Assembly (NCBI GenBank): GCA_002405435.1
Contig: DHLU01000230.1
Span: 1 to 6,613 of the forward strand
Direction of reading: 5' to 3'
DNA: 6,613 bases
Origin: Flavobacteriales bacterium UBA4660
GTDB lineage: Bacteria; Bacteroidota; Bacteroidia; Flavobacteriales_D; Sanyastnellaceae
Shown here: positions 6,496 through 6,613 of the stretch, piece by piece
Layout: every line of letters begins with the position of its first letter
Numbering within the stretch: position 1 is the first letter of the stretch
The notes under the pieces: generated by a model
The model's input: only the letters and a program-made list of their open reading frames with translations
Database searches by the model: none
What the model was told of the DNA's origin: nothing
Made by a program: the position numbers and the translations under genes

Positions 6496-6613
6496 GGTAT
6501 CGGGGGATGATGATTTTTTCGTGCCATAAAAATTCAGCGAATGGTGCTGAATATCAATGCCAAAAATCTCCTCAAGGGTAGATTTGATGTTCTGAATGCG
6601 CGGATCACAAAAA
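6487..6613 (-). CDS. Fur-family transcriptional regulator, C-terminal 41 residues, runs off right edge
   Basis: Minus-strand translation from the right edge gives 41 residues and a TGA stop at 6487-6489. The segment contains FCDPRIQNIKSTLEEIFGID followed by IQHHSLNFYGT, which matches the C-terminal dimerisation domain of Fur-like metal-dependent repressors. There the Cys-Asp-Pro-Arg stretch, the amphipathic helix and the HHSL-x-x-YG strand are typical of Bacteroidota members. The tail (KKSSSPDTGR) is hydrophilic and lacks the Cys that some homologues carry just after FYG. The DNA-binding domain and metal sites are outside the window, so the metal specificity (Fe, Zn or Mn, or peroxide sensing) cannot be told. 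purA follows 57 bases later on the same strand. Confidence 0.8.
   Translation of the reverse strand, partial: FCDPRIQNIKSTLEEIFGIDIQHHSLNFYGTKKSSSPDTGR

Overview
The window looks like a mid-50s %GC chromosomal segment from a member of the Bacteroidota, most likely outside the Flavobacteriia (Chitinophagia or a related class is my guess). The reasons are the split pyruvate dehydrogenase arrangement, in which cdd, the E1-alpha gene and the E2 gene are adjacent and no E1-beta gene lies between them; a Bacteroidota-type OstA-like protein; a Fur-family gene followed by purA; promoter boxes of the TAnnTTTG type; and weak Shine-Dalgarno signals. No mobile element, tRNA, rRNA or CRISPR was found.

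Layout. At the left edge a minus-strand gene runs off the window. It encodes the N-terminal 172 residues of a VTC-domain (polyphosphate polymerase-like) protein and was recognised by translating the minus strand. A 153-base divergent spacer separates it from a plus-strand group: cytidine deaminase (cdd, TTG start), pyruvate dehydrogenase E1 alpha (pdhA), and dihydrolipoamide acetyltransferase E2. A good promoter sits between cdd and pdhA. The right half is on the minus strand and reads from the right edge: the last 41 residues of a Fur-family regulator, then adenylosuccinate synthase (purA), then, after 20 bases, an OstA/LptA-like periplasmic protein. The E2 gene and the ostA-like gene converge, with 17 bases between their stop codons. 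An inverted repeat covers both stops.

How the genes work together. E1 alpha and E2 are parts of one complex that makes acetyl-CoA from pyruvate. Its E1 beta and E3 partners must be encoded elsewhere. Cdd (pyrimidine salvage) and PurA (committed step to AMP) are nucleotide housekeeping enzymes. The OstA-like protein probably belongs to the envelope lipopolysaccharide transport machinery, and its pairing with purA looks positional rather than functional. The VTC-domain protein may act in polyphosphate metabolism.

I see no undescribed system here. The points most worth a second look are the stop-codon-covering inverted repeat at the convergent junction, the roughly 13-fold strand repeat in the OstA-like protein, the number of non-ATG starts, and the altered Pro-Cys zinc motif in Cdd.
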